Notes: generated by a model not told the origin, from the sequence alone. A stretch of 64,000 nucleotides of DNA from Sporosarcina luteola (GCA_014204635.1 JACHLS010000007.1:1-64000), one strand, 5' to 3'. Positions 16,989 to 26,577 are shown, numbered from the stretch's first letter. Program-made: numbers and translations.

Positions 16989-18399
16989 TGCACTCTTCAT
17001 TGCACTTAGCACATTATCGGCTTTTGTCATACTTTTCATGGTGAGCACAGCGATCAGCTATTTATTTCTTTTCCTATCCTCCATGCGAAAAGTGATGAGA
17101 GAAGGGAAGCTCGAGAAGCGGTCTATTTTAGATGATCTATCCTTAAAAGATCGAACCTATCCCGTGTCCATTCTCGTCCCGGCATATAACGAGGAAGTGG
17201 GCGTCATCTCCACAGTGCGTTCCCTGTTGACATTAGATTACCCGGAGTATGAGATCATCGTAATCGATGACGGCTCCAAAGATGAAACATTGGCCAAGCT
17301 GATCAGCGCGTTTCATATGAGACAGGTGAATCATGCTACAAGGCTGACTCTTCCTTCACAGCCGATCAAAGGCATCTATCATTCGGCGGCTTATCCAACG
17401 GTGAAAGTAATTTCAAAAGAAAATGGCGGGAAAGCGGATGCTCTCAATTGCGGCATTAATGCTTCCATCTTTCCCTACTTTTGTGCCATCGACGGAGATT
17501 CCATTTTGGAGCAAGATGCGTTGATGAAAACGATGAAACCGATCATCGATTCAGAAGAGGAAGTGATCGCCGTTGGTGGTTCCGTACGAATTGCAAATGG
17601 CATTACCATTTCCCGTAGTCAAGTCGAAACGATTGATTTGCCTCACAAGCCGATTGTCATCATGCAAATTATCGAGTATTTGCGTGCTTTTTTAATCGGC
17701 CGTCTCGGTTTCAGCCGATTCAATCAGCTGCTTATCGTGTCGGGGGCTTTTGGCTTGTTCAACAAAGGGGCTGTCATCCATGCTGGCGGCTATACAGAAG
17801 GCTTGATCGGGGAAGACATGGAACTAATCGTCCGGCTGCATCGAGTCAATATTGAAAACAAGCTGAAGAAACGGATTGAATATATTCCCGATCCTGTCTG
17901 CTGGACCGAAGCGCCTGAAACTTTCAGCGTGCTGCGAAAACAACGCATCCGTTGGCAGCGGGGGCTGGCGGAAACATTATTGGCTCACAAGAAAATGCTG
18001 TTTAATCCAGCCTATGGTGCCGTTGGATTGCTAACCTTTCCCTATTTTTTATTTGTTGAACTGCTCGGCTCGGTCGTGGAACTGATTGGGTTCCTCATTA
18101 TTATCATCGGTGTGTTTTTCGATATTCTAAACCCCGTCATCGTCGGAACGGTATTTGCTGTTTCCATTCTTTATGGCTCCTTCATTTCTTCACTGGCCGT
18201 TCTGCTTGAGGAACTGACATTGCATAAATACCCGAAAGTCCGGCATTTGCTCGTACTGTTCGCCTGGGCCTTAACCGAGTCGCTTTGGTATCGCCCACTC
18301 CTCGTCCTTTGGCGAATCGAAGGATTGCTGAATACGTTCAAGAAAAAAGCCGACTGGGGAAACATGGAACGCAAAGGGATTTCGTCAAGTGAAGGATAG
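16975..18399 (+). CDS. processive family 2 glycosyltransferase, membrane-bound
   Basis: A 474-residue membrane GT2. An N-terminal helix, then the GT-A core: LVPAYNEE, VIDDGSKDET, ENGGKADALN, DxD in AIDGDS, the acceptor motif GEDMEL and QRIRW (Q-x-x-RW), followed by three or four C-terminal helices. This set is shared by synthases of cellulose, hyaluronan and poly-N-acetylglucosamine (BcsA, HasA, PgaC) and by Bacillus YdaM. It should polymerise and export a polysaccharide; the sugar is unknown. ATG 16975 is used because it overlaps the upstream HEAT gene closely. No PilZ domain or c-di-GMP site is visible, suggesting control by the response regulator instead. Confidence 0.85.
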   Translation: MPMHNALFIALSTLSAFVILFMVSTAISYLFLFLSSMRKVMREGKLEKRSILDDLSLKDRTYPVSILVPAYNEEVGVISTVRSLLTLDYPEYEIIVIDDGSKDETLAKLISAFHMRQVNHATRLTLPSQPIKGIYHSAAYPTVKVISKENGGKADALNCGINASIFPYFCAIDGDSILEQDALMKTMKPIIDSEEEVIAVGGSVRIANGITISRSQVETIDLPHKPIVIMQIIEYLRAFLIGRLGFSRFNQLLIVSGAFGLFNKGAVIHAGGYTEGLIGEDMELIVRLHRVNIENKLKKRIEYIPDPVCWTEAPETFSVLRKQRIRWQRGLAETLLAHKKMLFNPAYGAVGLLTFPYFLFVELLGSVVELIGFLIIIIGVFFDILNPVIVGTVFAVSILYGSFISSLAVLLEELTLHKYPKVRHLLVLFAWALTESLWYRPLLVLWRIEGLLNTFKKKADWGNMERKGISSSEG

Positions 18400-18428
18400 T
18401 AGGAATGCAGCCATATTCACTGAATTTT

Positions 18429-18460
18429 AAAACCCCGTCGTGTGGAATGGACGGGGTTTT
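18429..18460. terminator. bidirectional terminator between convergent genes
   Basis: Eleven-base stem AAAACCCCGTC/GACGGGGTTTT between the end of the glycosyltransferase gene and the end of the oppositely oriented glycosidase gene, with T runs on both strands. Confidence 0.85.
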
Positions 18461-18465
18461 ATTTC

Positions 18466-21400
18466 TTAATTTATAGTTTGAAAGAGCTCTTGCAAGATCG
18501 TATAGGATTGTTTCAATCGTTCGCTATGCGGCGGTTCGTCCCAAGCCTTCCATGTATATCGGTATCCATTTGTGGCATTCGGAGCAATTTGAAGCAGTTT
18601 TTCATCTTCCTTTATAGCCGCTAAGTAAATTCCGATATCCTCGATGGTTTGACTGCTGGCCAAGCCATCGCCGCCATATAGATCCCCCATGATTTCCAGC
18701 CGGCTCGGATCCTTGAAATTAAGAAGCAGCCACGGCAATCTGACTTCCAATACACGGCCGTCTTGTGACACCGCAAAGTCGGCTAGGGAGTCATAGTCAG
18801 CGGATTTAGGATTTCCATTGCCAAACTGGAGTTTGCCTGTCTCGTAATAGGTGAATGGCATGACCTCTCCTGTATCCGGCCGGATTATTTCTTTATTCAG
18901 TGCAAAGCGAATGGGGTGGAAGTTGCCATCACCTTGTTTTGGAAACTGCCCGCCCAGTTTCAACATGTTCAATTCAACACCGTACATATAATAGAATGGA
19001 TCATACGCTGCTTGAACAAAGGCCTCGCTATCCTCCTCTGAAGTCAACCGAATATGAAAATCCGCTGTCGGCTGTTCTAGTTTCACATGAGAAAGCTTAT
19101 CAGATGAGCGGCTCCCTTGCCCCGGAGCCGTATCCAACAGGAAGTGAGCCTCGGTGTCTTCCAACCAACGCCCCTCACTCAAATCTGCCCGTAGATACAA
19201 ATAAGCTTCGTCATGATAGACATACATCCGCTCGATAGCAGCATCGTCTGAATCATAGACCGGTTCTATCCCCTTCCAATCCTCCGTTTCGCCATCCGGC
19301 TGAATTGACATCGTGTTAAAACTGAGCAATCCAAAATTCTGCTCATTGGTTTGGACATTCGACCAGAACGGACGCCGGTCTGGATTATCCAGATCCATGG
19401 TGTTCCAAGTCCGTTTGAACCATTCATCCTGCCACGTGAAGACGAGACCGCCCATCAATCCCTCTTCGACAATATCTTCATAAAGCCTACTTAAAATATG
19501 TCCTTGCTCCTTTTCTGAGTGAAACCCTTGATTCCAGCCATTCACATTTTCATGTGTCATTCCCCGGGAAGCCGGCATCCCAAATTCGGCGATTAAGATC
19601 GGCGTTTTGGTAGACTGATGCAAATCGTTCAAATACCCGGCATAATTGTTCTTTTCTCCACGGTGATCAATGAACTCGGTATACTTCTTTTCCAAATTTA
19701 AGAAATCTGGGTAGTAGGGATAGACATGGTAGGACGCGAACATTCCTGCCTCCTGCTCCTCCTGTATGAACTGGATATGATCAGGATGAATGCTGGCCAT
19801 ATCCTCCTGCTCACTCGGTTCCGCCGGTTGTTCCAAGTGATCTGTCGTTACCCAATTTGTATAGCTGATCGGCCGCGTCCAACCGTACGTATCCGCTTCA
19901 TAGGAAAGCAGATGGTCCATCCGTTCCGCAAGCCAAAGTTCAAACCCTTCTCCTCCCTTTGTGCGAATATGCTCCCCTTCGTACTGTGAACGACCAGCAT
20001 ATACTTCTTTCATGTTGGCTACCATATAGGGATACCACTCAATGCCGATCACCCAGCCAGCCACATATTCGGAGACATCTGATCCATATACGCCGGATGC
20101 GTGGCCAGGGCGAGGCTTCACAGTCGCGTTTCCATGAATGACATCGGCGATCCGTTTCATTTCCTCCTCAAACGTTTGAAGGATCTCCGGTGTGTATGCA
20201 TCAAGCGTCTCTTCCAAAGGAGTCTCATCCGCCCATACGCCATGCAGTACATATAGTTTTTGGTCATGAGATTCATTATATTCAAGAAGCGCATCATAAA
20301 ACGCAGGAGGATGCAAAGTGTATACGCGGATGGTGTTGGCATTCATTTCGCCAATCTGCTTGAACCATCTGCTATATTCCTCTTTCGTGATGGCCGCTTC
20401 TCCCGGAAATGAACCCGGCCGTCCCATCCCGAGGTTGACCCCTTTCACTGTCATCGGTTTCCATACTCCGTCTTGATACACTTCAAATTTCCCTTCTTCA
20501 ATTCGGGATGAATAGGTGAGACCGGCAGCAGTCTTCTCCAATGGTTTCTTCTCCTTCTTTTTGGGGTCTTCCTTTTCCAGATGGCCTTTCACTATCGTTT
20601 GCATGACAGGTACATAGGTACGCCAAAAAAGGGAACGGTCTGAGGAAGAATCAAAACCGGACACCCATTGATGCATTTTTGCATACCCAGCATATTGATA
20701 AATGGACGGCACAGCTTCTGTCGCACTATACTTGCCCGCCAGATAATAATTTCCTCTCTTTTCGATAATCGCCGGGAACCTTCCCGGCAGCCCGCCCGCA
20801 TTTGCTCGTTGCTCACCTTTCACTGTAAGGCTAAGTGAAAACTCAGCCATGACCACACTTTCATCTCCATTGCTCTCTACAACGTCAAACCACCCAGCAT
20901 AGAGTGGACTTTCCGATAAGTTAAAAACAGCCCGCCCGTTCTCCGTAAAACGCAGTTGGTTGCCTGCATCTTCTACGTCTCCTTGCTGCGCTGATAACAC
21001 GACAACCTCTTCCGTCTTGTCATTCACAAAAAGGTATCCTGGTCCTGTGAATGACCAAGCTTGGCCAGAAGTCCTCTCATAACCTTCCACTGACCATTCC
21101 GGCAAATCTTCCGTGTCCTTTGATAAATCCCTCATATAACGGCCGGTCCAACCTGTCTGTCGAATCCCAAACAGTTCTGCAACATCCTTGCGTACATCGG
21201 GAGCGACACGAGACGACAGCGAGTCAAATTCAAAGACGGCTGTAGCATTACGTTTTGCTAATGCATTCCGAATTTCACCCCATGTTTCTATATCCAGCAG
21301 TCCAGACTGCTCATCAACTTCCACCGTTCCGGAAGAAGGTACATAAATAAAATCTGCCTCCGCAATATCCTCGCTATCTTCTGCTTTGGTTGGGCCAGGT

Positions 21401-21564
21401 ATTTTCATATAGTCCAAAAGCCACGAAATCCCCCGGTTAGATTGTTCTTCTCCAGATTGTTCAAATACGACAAATTTTATATTTTCATCAGATTTCATAA
21501 GCCATACCAACCAGGGCAACATTAGAATGACCAACACAACAACGCCAATTTTTACGTATTTCAC
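18466..21564 (-). CDS. large membrane-anchored glycosidase-like protein
   Basis: A 1032-residue extracytoplasmic protein starting with a signal-anchor helix (residues 1-20). Residues about 25-330 form a GATase-like/beta-rich region; about 350-760 resemble a clan GH-A TIM barrel (KGVNLGMGRPGSFPGE, EMNANTIRVYTLHPPAFYDAL, GWVIGIEWYP, YHVYPYYPDF, LIAEFGMPASRG); about 780-1030 look like a beta-sandwich carbohydrate-binding or DOMON/CBM9-type domain. Glu509 (GIEW) and Glu660 (AEFG) are candidate acid/base and nucleophile. GTG 21564 with GAAGGTG upstream is favoured. It converges on the glycosyltransferase operon and could trim or cleave its polymer; this is inference. Confidence 0.7.
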   Translation of the reverse strand: MKYVKIGVVVLVILMLPWLVWLMKSDENIKFVVFEQSGEEQSNRGISWLLDYMKIPGPTKAEDSEDIAEADFIYVPSSGTVEVDEQSGLLDIETWGEIRNALAKRNATAVFEFDSLSSRVAPDVRKDVAELFGIRQTGWTGRYMRDLSKDTEDLPEWSVEGYERTSGQAWSFTGPGYLFVNDKTEEVVVLSAQQGDVEDAGNQLRFTENGRAVFNLSESPLYAGWFDVVESNGDESVVMAEFSLSLTVKGEQRANAGGLPGRFPAIIEKRGNYYLAGKYSATEAVPSIYQYAGYAKMHQWVSGFDSSSDRSLFWRTYVPVMQTIVKGHLEKEDPKKKEKKPLEKTAAGLTYSSRIEEGKFEVYQDGVWKPMTVKGVNLGMGRPGSFPGEAAITKEEYSRWFKQIGEMNANTIRVYTLHPPAFYDALLEYNESHDQKLYVLHGVWADETPLEETLDAYTPEILQTFEEEMKRIADVIHGNATVKPRPGHASGVYGSDVSEYVAGWVIGIEWYPYMVANMKEVYAGRSQYEGEHIRTKGGEGFELWLAERMDHLLSYEADTYGWTRPISYTNWVTTDHLEQPAEPSEQEDMASIHPDHIQFIQEEQEAGMFASYHVYPYYPDFLNLEKKYTEFIDHRGEKNNYAGYLNDLHQSTKTPILIAEFGMPASRGMTHENVNGWNQGFHSEKEQGHILSRLYEDIVEEGLMGGLVFTWQDEWFKRTWNTMDLDNPDRRPFWSNVQTNEQNFGLLSFNTMSIQPDGETEDWKGIEPVYDSDDAAIERMYVYHDEAYLYLRADLSEGRWLEDTEAHFLLDTAPGQGSRSSDKLSHVKLEQPTADFHIRLTSEEDSEAFVQAAYDPFYYMYGVELNMLKLGGQFPKQGDGNFHPIRFALNKEIIRPDTGEVMPFTYYETGKLQFGNGNPKSADYDSLADFAVSQDGRVLEVRLPWLLLNFKDPSRLEIMGDLYGGDGLASSQTIEDIGIYLAAIKEDEKLLQIAPNATNGYRYTWKAWDEPPHSERLKQSYTILQELFQTIN

Positions 21565-21766
21565 GCATGCACCTTCTTCCATAACTCTCATACTCGTATC
21601 ATATCAAGTACCTACCACCCATGAAAGAAATTACAACAAAAAAACACAAAAAAGGCCGTCTCAATAAGTAACGGGTTCGGTTGATAGGGAGAAAATGCTA
21701 AAACGCAACCCAATTAGCAACCGAATCAGCGGATAATCAGCATCCAAATGAACAGTAGAAAAAGCA
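21565..21766. other. gene-free stretch with an inverted repeat
   Basis: Between the glycosidase gene start and the terminator of the small membrane gene. It contains TTCGGTTG near 21684 and its reverse complement CAACCGAA near 21716, but no coding region. Confidence 0.4.
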
Positions 21767-21802
21767 AAAAAATGCCCAGGTTAGTATGCCTGTGCATTTT
21801 TT
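21767..21802 (-). terminator. rho-independent terminator of small membrane gene
   Basis: Near-perfect stem AAAAAATGCxCAGG/CCTGxGCATTTTTT with an 8-base loop and T runs on both strands. Confidence 0.75.
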
Positions 21803-21857
21803 CTTGTCCTATCCTTTAATCAGTAAACGCGCCCGATTTCAGTTATAGACTACATCG

Positions 21858-22040
21858 TTAATTATCCAAATCATCGTCAAGCCATGATTTCTTTTTTACT
21901 CCTTGGTCAGATGTTTTTTCAAGAGATTGCCCCAGAACAGACCTGTTAATTCCATCTTTGACAGCTTTAAAAATCACAAGATACAGAAGGAATAACCCTG
22001 CAATCAAAACCACAAGCATACCGAAAACCTGACTTGCCAT
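21858..22040 (-). CDS. small single-pass membrane protein
   Basis: A 60-residue protein with one N-terminal membrane helix (residues 4-26), the segment FKAVKDGINRSVLGQ that is reminiscent of a widespread family of tiny Bacillus membrane proteins (DKAIN/KxGINxS type), and a charged KKKSWLDDDLDN tail. GGAGTG lies eight bases before ATG 22040 and a good terminator follows, so it is a real monocistronic gene. Function unknown. Confidence 0.65.
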   Translation of the reverse strand: MASQVFGMLVVLIAGLFLLYLVIFKAVKDGINRSVLGQSLEKTSDQGVKKKSWLDDDLDN

Positions 22041-22254
22041 TTTCTATCACTCCAGTTCCTGTATAACAATCTGGCTCCGTTTTAAAATAAGCCGTCCTCT
22101 TATCATCTATTTTAGCACAAAGTCCCTTGTCCTCTTCGAAGTTATCAATTATTTCGAAATTACTTACAAAGAAACGATTCCTACCTCCAATTAACAATTG
22201 TAATGCTATTTCCTAGCGATATTCACCATAAACATTGATATAGCAACAAAAATA

Positions 22255-22285
22255 GGGACATCAATTCAATTGTGAATTGTGTCCC
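22255..22285 (-). terminator. rho-independent terminator of putP
   Basis: Inverted repeat GGGACA-T-CAATTC/GAATTGTGTCCC; on the minus strand the hairpin is followed by TATTTTTG. It lies about 70 bp beyond the putP stop; the rest of the 300-bp gap shows nothing else. Confidence 0.65.
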
Positions 22286-22354
22286 CATATACTATGCTTT
22301 TCAACGTTTTCTCCCCGTGTACCGAACCCGGTACTCAAGAAGGACGACCTTTTT

Positions 22355-23839
22355 TTATTTTTCTCTTTCCAGTAACTCCATCGCTTCCGAAAACTCCTTA
22401 TCGATTTCCTTGTTCGGACGGTATGTCATTAAACTGACGATGACTGTCACAGCCAAGCAAATCGCAAAGCCTGGAACGATCTCGTATAAGGCATCCGATA
22501 ATGCTTTGATGTTGCCCCATACGCCAACAGTGATGGCTCCCGCCACCATCCCCCATAACGCTCCTGGTGCAGTGATTTTTCTCCAATACAAAGATAGGAG
22601 GATGATTGGTCCGAACGCACCACCGAAACCGGCCCATGCAAACGAAACAAGTTTTAAGATAGATTCCTTATTAGGCCATGCGAGCGCCATTGCGATCAAA
22701 GAAACGACGAGGACCGCCATCCGACCAAGGAAGACGTAGCGCTTGTCGGGTGCATCCGTTTTGATGACCGCTTTATACAAATCTTCTATTAGAGCAGAGG
22801 ATGTCACAATCAGTTGAGAAGAAATTGTGCTCATGACAGCCGCCAGCACCGCAGCTAACATGATTCCCGCAATGAAAGGATGGAAAATGATTTGACCGAG
22901 AGAAATGAATACGGTTTCCGCATCAACCAATTCCACATTGGTATTTTGGTGATAGTAGGCAATTCCGACCAACGCAGTGCCAATCGCTCCAAGCAAACTG
23001 AGCATCATCCAGCCGATACCGATCCGGCGTGCGCTTTTCGTTTCCTTGACAGATTTGATTGCCATGAAACGTACAATAATATGTGGCTGTCCGAAATAAC
23101 CGAGTCCCCAGGCAACCGATGAAATGACCCCTACTAAGGTCACTCCTTTGACGAGACTGAGCAAATCAGGGTTTACTTCCCGAATTGTCGCAGTTGTCTC
23201 CGGAATGCCTCCCGTAATAAAAACCCCTACTGCCGGAACGAGAATTAAAGCCAAAAACATAATAAGACCTTGCACGAAATCAGTATAACTAACGGCTAAA
23301 AATCCTCCGAACAGCGTATAGGCAATGACAACTGCTGACACGATGAGTAGGCCTGCATGGTAGTCCAGTCCAAACGAGCTTAAGAAAAACTTGCCGCCCG
23401 CAACCATACCGGATGAAACATAAAATGTGAAGAAAACTAAAATGATGATACCAGAAGCAATACGCAATAATCTGGACTTATCCTTTAGGCGGTTTTCCAA
23501 ATAACTCGGAATCGTGATGGAGTCGTTCGACACTTGTGTATATACTCGAAGTCGAGGTGCAACCAACAGCCAGTTCAGATAGGCACCGACTGTCAATCCG
23601 ATGGCGATCCAGGCCTCCCCTAAACCATGAAGATAAATGGCGCCTGGCAATCCCATAAGCAACCACCCGGACATATCAGCAGCCCCTGCACTTAATGCAG
23701 TAACCGCAGGACCTAACGATCGGCCGCCCAGCATGTAATCTGTCAAATTCGCCGTTCGTCTGAATGAATACCAGCCGATGAACAACATTGCCGCCATATA
23801 TATAATAATGGCGATTAATTGATACATATCATTCGACAT
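22355..23839 (-). CDS. putP: sodium/proline symporter PutP
   Basis: A 494-residue sodium:solute symporter with about 13 membrane helices. PutP marks include TDYMLGGRSLGPAVTALSAGAADMSGWLL, SVAWGLGYFGQPHI, and the Na+-site helix AAVLAAVMSTISSQLIVTSSALIEDLYK. It takes up proline with sodium, as a nutrient or for osmoprotection (PutP/OpuE type). AAAGGGGAG precedes ATG 23839. No put catabolic genes are adjacent, so its regulation cannot be read from context. Confidence 0.93.
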   Translation of the reverse strand: MSNDMYQLIAIIIYMAAMLFIGWYSFRRTANLTDYMLGGRSLGPAVTALSAGAADMSGWLLMGLPGAIYLHGLGEAWIAIGLTVGAYLNWLLVAPRLRVYTQVSNDSITIPSYLENRLKDKSRLLRIASGIIILVFFTFYVSSGMVAGGKFFLSSFGLDYHAGLLIVSAVVIAYTLFGGFLAVSYTDFVQGLIMFLALILVPAVGVFITGGIPETTATIREVNPDLLSLVKGVTLVGVISSVAWGLGYFGQPHIIVRFMAIKSVKETKSARRIGIGWMMLSLLGAIGTALVGIAYYHQNTNVELVDAETVFISLGQIIFHPFIAGIMLAAVLAAVMSTISSQLIVTSSALIEDLYKAVIKTDAPDKRYVFLGRMAVLVVSLIAMALAWPNKESILKLVSFAWAGFGGAFGPIILLSLYWRKITAPGALWGMVAGAITVGVWGNIKALSDALYEIVPGFAICLAVTVIVSLMTYRPNKEIDKEFSEAMELLEREK

Positions 23840-23995
23840 ACAATCTCCCCTTTCGTATTTTCCTTATCATAACATTCTCTATACAAAAAGAAAGCAGGAA
23901 TTTTCTGCTTTCTCTCGAATAGTATGGATGACAAATTATTTATTATTCCGTAGTATTTCCCGGGAAATGCTGAACATTCGACAGGAGGTTTTACT

Positions 23996-24466
23996 TTGGC
24001 ACATGAACAGTGGCTTTCTTTAACTATCGAAATGGCCGTGGACAACGTAAAAAGCGGAGGCGGTCCGTTTGCCGCCATTGTAGTAAGAGACGGCAATATC
24101 ATCGGGAAAGGAACCAATCAGATACATGTCCTGCATGATCCGTCCGCCCATGCTGAATTGTTGGCAATTCGTGAAGCATGCGCAACGCTGCAAACGATCG
24201 ACTTGTCGGATTGTATCCTGTATGCAAGCGGCGAGCCTTGCCCGATGTGCTTGGGAGCGGCCTATTGGTCGTCCGTCGGGCAGATCTATTATGCCTGCGG
24301 CAAACAGGATGCGTTGGAAGAGACCGGTTTTCCAAATCCTCTGGATCGCTATTTTACGGACCAAAAGCTGCCCGGCGATCACCGTCTTGTGCCTTTCATC
24401 CAAGTAACTTGCCAACATGCTCTGGCACCTTTTTACGAGTGGCAAAAGACGACGGAACAGAAATAG
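23996..24466 (+). CDS. guaD: guanine deaminase-type nucleoside deaminase
   Basis: A 156-residue cytidine-deaminase-fold enzyme with zinc motif HAE (PSAHAELLAIREAC) and PCPMC (EPCPMCLGAAYW), matching Bacillus GuaD in length and in the C-terminal region that swaps into the partner subunit. GuaD turns guanine into xanthine. The start is TTG 23996: AGGAGG lies about eight bases upstream and no ATG is close enough. Related tRNA adenosine deaminases are the alternative, but those carry different C-termini. Confidence 0.85.
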   Translation: MAHEQWLSLTIEMAVDNVKSGGGPFAAIVVRDGNIIGKGTNQIHVLHDPSAHAELLAIREACATLQTIDLSDCILYASGEPCPMCLGAAYWSSVGQIYYACGKQDALEETGFPNPLDRYFTDQKLPGDHRLVPFIQVTCQHALAPFYEWQKTTEQK

Positions 24467-24515
24467 GTTTATAGGAAGTCATCATCGGGAATTGGCTCGT
24501 AAGGAGGCGATTCGT

Positions 24516-24881
24516 ATGCCATGGGACGAACATGATTACCCCGCTTCATTTAAAAATTTGGACGAGGACGTTCGCCATAAAGCGATTGAAATCGCAAATG
24601 CTCTGCTTGACGAGAAGTATGACGAAGGACGTGCGATCGCAATCGCCATCTCCAAGGCCAGAGAATATGTTCATGGAGGTGACAACAACCGGACCACCTA
24701 TGAAGTAAAGCCGAGAGAAGAGGATTGGATTCTCGTAAAAAAGGGTGGAGACCGTACAATTTATCAGGAATCGACGAAAGAAGCTCTGCTTGACAAGGCG
24801 AAACCATATGTGAACGATCATGATGGCATCCTGCAGATCTATCATATTGATGGCTCACTGGAGCACACTCTATACAAATAA
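24516..24881 (+). CDS. DUF2188 protein, YdaT-like
   Basis: A 121-residue cytoplasmic protein. Residues 1-55 (MPWDEHDYPASFKNLDEDVR, then EGRAIAIAISKAREY) resemble the ChaB-like N-terminus of Bacillus YdaT; residues 70-121 (WILVKKGGDRTIYQESTKEAL, DGILQIYHIDGSLEHTL) form a DUF2188 domain. AAGGAGG precedes ATG 24516. It follows guaD by 49 bp. In Bacillus such genes are often under general-stress control, but no sigma-B promoter was identified here. Confidence 0.75.
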   Translation: MPWDEHDYPASFKNLDEDVRHKAIEIANALLDEKYDEGRAIAIAISKAREYVHGGDNNRTTYEVKPREEDWILVKKGGDRTIYQESTKEALLDKAKPYVNDHDGILQIYHIDGSLEHTLYK

Positions 24882-24916
24882 AAGAAGAGGCAGCTATTCG
24901 ACTCTGCCTCTTCTTT
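24881..24916. terminator. bidirectional terminator
   Basis: Stem AAAGAAGAGGCAG/CTGCCTCTTCTTT between the convergent DUF2188 and acyl-CoA synthetase genes, with T-rich flanks on both strands. Confidence 0.85.
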
Positions 24917-24936
24917 ATTTTGTTAGAAATCCTCAA

Positions 24937-26577
24937 TTATCGACGCATGAGCGCTTCCTCTACTGCCATTTCACGCAGTTTGAACTTCTGGATTTTACCA
25001 GACGCCGTCATCGGATATTCCTTTGTAAAGGTAATATACTTCGGAATCTTATGATAGGAAATGTTGCCGCGGCAAAATTCCCGGATAGAAGTCTCATCAA
25101 TTACAGCACCTTCTTTTGGAATAATCCAGGCCATTAGCTCCTCTCCGTATTTCGGGTCAGGCACACCGACAATTTGCACGTCCGAGATGCCGGGATGTTG
25201 ATACAAGAACTCCTCGACTTCCCGTGGATAAACGTTTTCTCCACCACGGATGATCACGTCCTTGATCCTTCCTGTTATATCTATATAGCCATCTTCATCC
25301 ATTACCGCTATATCTCCCGTATGCAGCCAGCCGTCCGTATCAATCGCTGTGCGGGTCGCTTCTTCGTTATTATAGTATCCTTTCATCACATGATAGCCGC
25401 GTGTGCAAAGTTCACCCGGGATTCCGATGGACACATCTTCCCCGGTGAGCGGATCGATAATTTTCACTTCGACATGTGGATGCGGCTTGCCAACTGTTGA
25501 TACACGCTTTTCAATTGGATCGTCCGTTTTCGTTTGTGTAATGACTGGAGAGGATTCTGTCTGCCCATAGCAGATCGTAATTTCGTTTGCTCCCATATCA
25601 TGAATCACTTGCTTCATGACCTCGATCGGGCAAGTCGAACCGGCCATAATCCCAGTTCGCAGTGACGAAGTGTCGTACTTCTTGAAATCCGGATGGTTTA
25701 GCTCGGCGATAAACATTGTCGGCACCCCGTGCAATGCGGTGCATTTTTCATCCTGGACAGCTTCCAAAACGGCCAACGGACTGAACTGTTCCACGACAAC
25801 CATAGTTGTTCCATGCGTTACAGCCGCCATTGTACCAAGCACACAGCCAAAACAATGGAAGAAAGGAACAGGAATGCACATTCTGTCCTCTTCAGACAAT
25901 TTCATGAAATCTCCAATCAGCTTGCCATTATTGACAACATTATAATGGGTTAGCATGACACCTTTCGGAAACCCGGTTGTTCCTGACGTATATTGAATAT
26001 TAATGACGTCTTGCGGGTCCAAAGAAGCGAATCGCTCCTCCAATTCATCATCGGCCACGCCAGCAGCATGCGCCAAAAACTCAGACCATTTATAAATGCC
26101 CGGCTCCTCCCGGTCTGTCATTAGAATGACACGCTTCAGCCGGGGCAGCTTGGCGCTTTGCACCAAACTGTCTTGACTGTCGAGAAGCTCGGGACAAACC
26201 GTTCGGATTATGTCGATATAACTCGTCCCTTTAAAACCTTCATCTAAGATTAAGGTCGTCGCATCCGACTGTTTTAATAAGTACTCCAGTTCTGCCGCTT
26301 GATAATTCGTATTGACAGTAACTAAAACCGCACCCATTTTGCCGGTCGCGAATTGACTCAGCAACCATTCTCTTTTATTATCCGACCAAATGGCGACATG
26401 CTCACCCTTTTGAATGCCCATTCCAATGAACGCCTTTGCTAACTCGTCTGTCTCTTTGTCGAATTGGGCGTAATCTCGTCGGATATTCAGTTCGGGATAG
26501 ACATAGGCTTCCTGATCAGGATGCAACTTAGCGCGTTTACGTACTATTTGTCCAACAGTTTGATTCACTAAAGACAT
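24937..26577 (-). CDS. fatty acyl-CoA synthetase, AMP-binding (YngI-like)
   Basis: A 546-residue ANL-superfamily ligase that activates a carboxylic acid as its adenylate and transfers it to CoA. Motifs: YTSGTTGFPKGV (A3 box, near residue 190), CYGQTESSP (A5), GWLHTGD (A7), GRIKDVIIRGGENVYPREVEE (A8 hinge) and a C-terminal ASGKIQKFKLRE with the catalytic lysine. Length and pattern match Bacillus YngI, a medium/long-chain acyl-CoA or acetoacetate ligase. ATG 26577 is chosen because GGGAAGGGAG lies seven bases before it. Monocistronic here. Confidence 0.88.
   Translation of the reverse strand: MSLVNQTVGQIVRKRAKLHPDQEAYVYPELNIRRDYAQFDKETDELAKAFIGMGIQKGEHVAIWSDNKREWLLSQFATGKMGAVLVTVNTNYQAAELEYLLKQSDATTLILDEGFKGTSYIDIIRTVCPELLDSQDSLVQSAKLPRLKRVILMTDREEPGIYKWSEFLAHAAGVADDELEERFASLDPQDVINIQYTSGTTGFPKGVMLTHYNVVNNGKLIGDFMKLSEEDRMCIPVPFFHCFGCVLGTMAAVTHGTTMVVVEQFSPLAVLEAVQDEKCTALHGVPTMFIAELNHPDFKKYDTSSLRTGIMAGSTCPIEVMKQVIHDMGANEITICYGQTESSPVITQTKTDDPIEKRVSTVGKPHPHVEVKIIDPLTGEDVSIGIPGELCTRGYHVMKGYYNNEEATRTAIDTDGWLHTGDIAVMDEDGYIDITGRIKDVIIRGGENVYPREVEEFLYQHPGISDVQIVGVPDPKYGEELMAWIIPKEGAVIDETSIREFCRGNISYHKIPKYITFTKEYPMTASGKIQKFKLREMAVEEALMRR

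Noticed and set aside
21640..21740. AAAGGCCGTCTC and TTCGGTTG/CAACCGAA elements as possible insertion-sequence ends
   Set aside because: No transposase, target duplication or matching second end was found.
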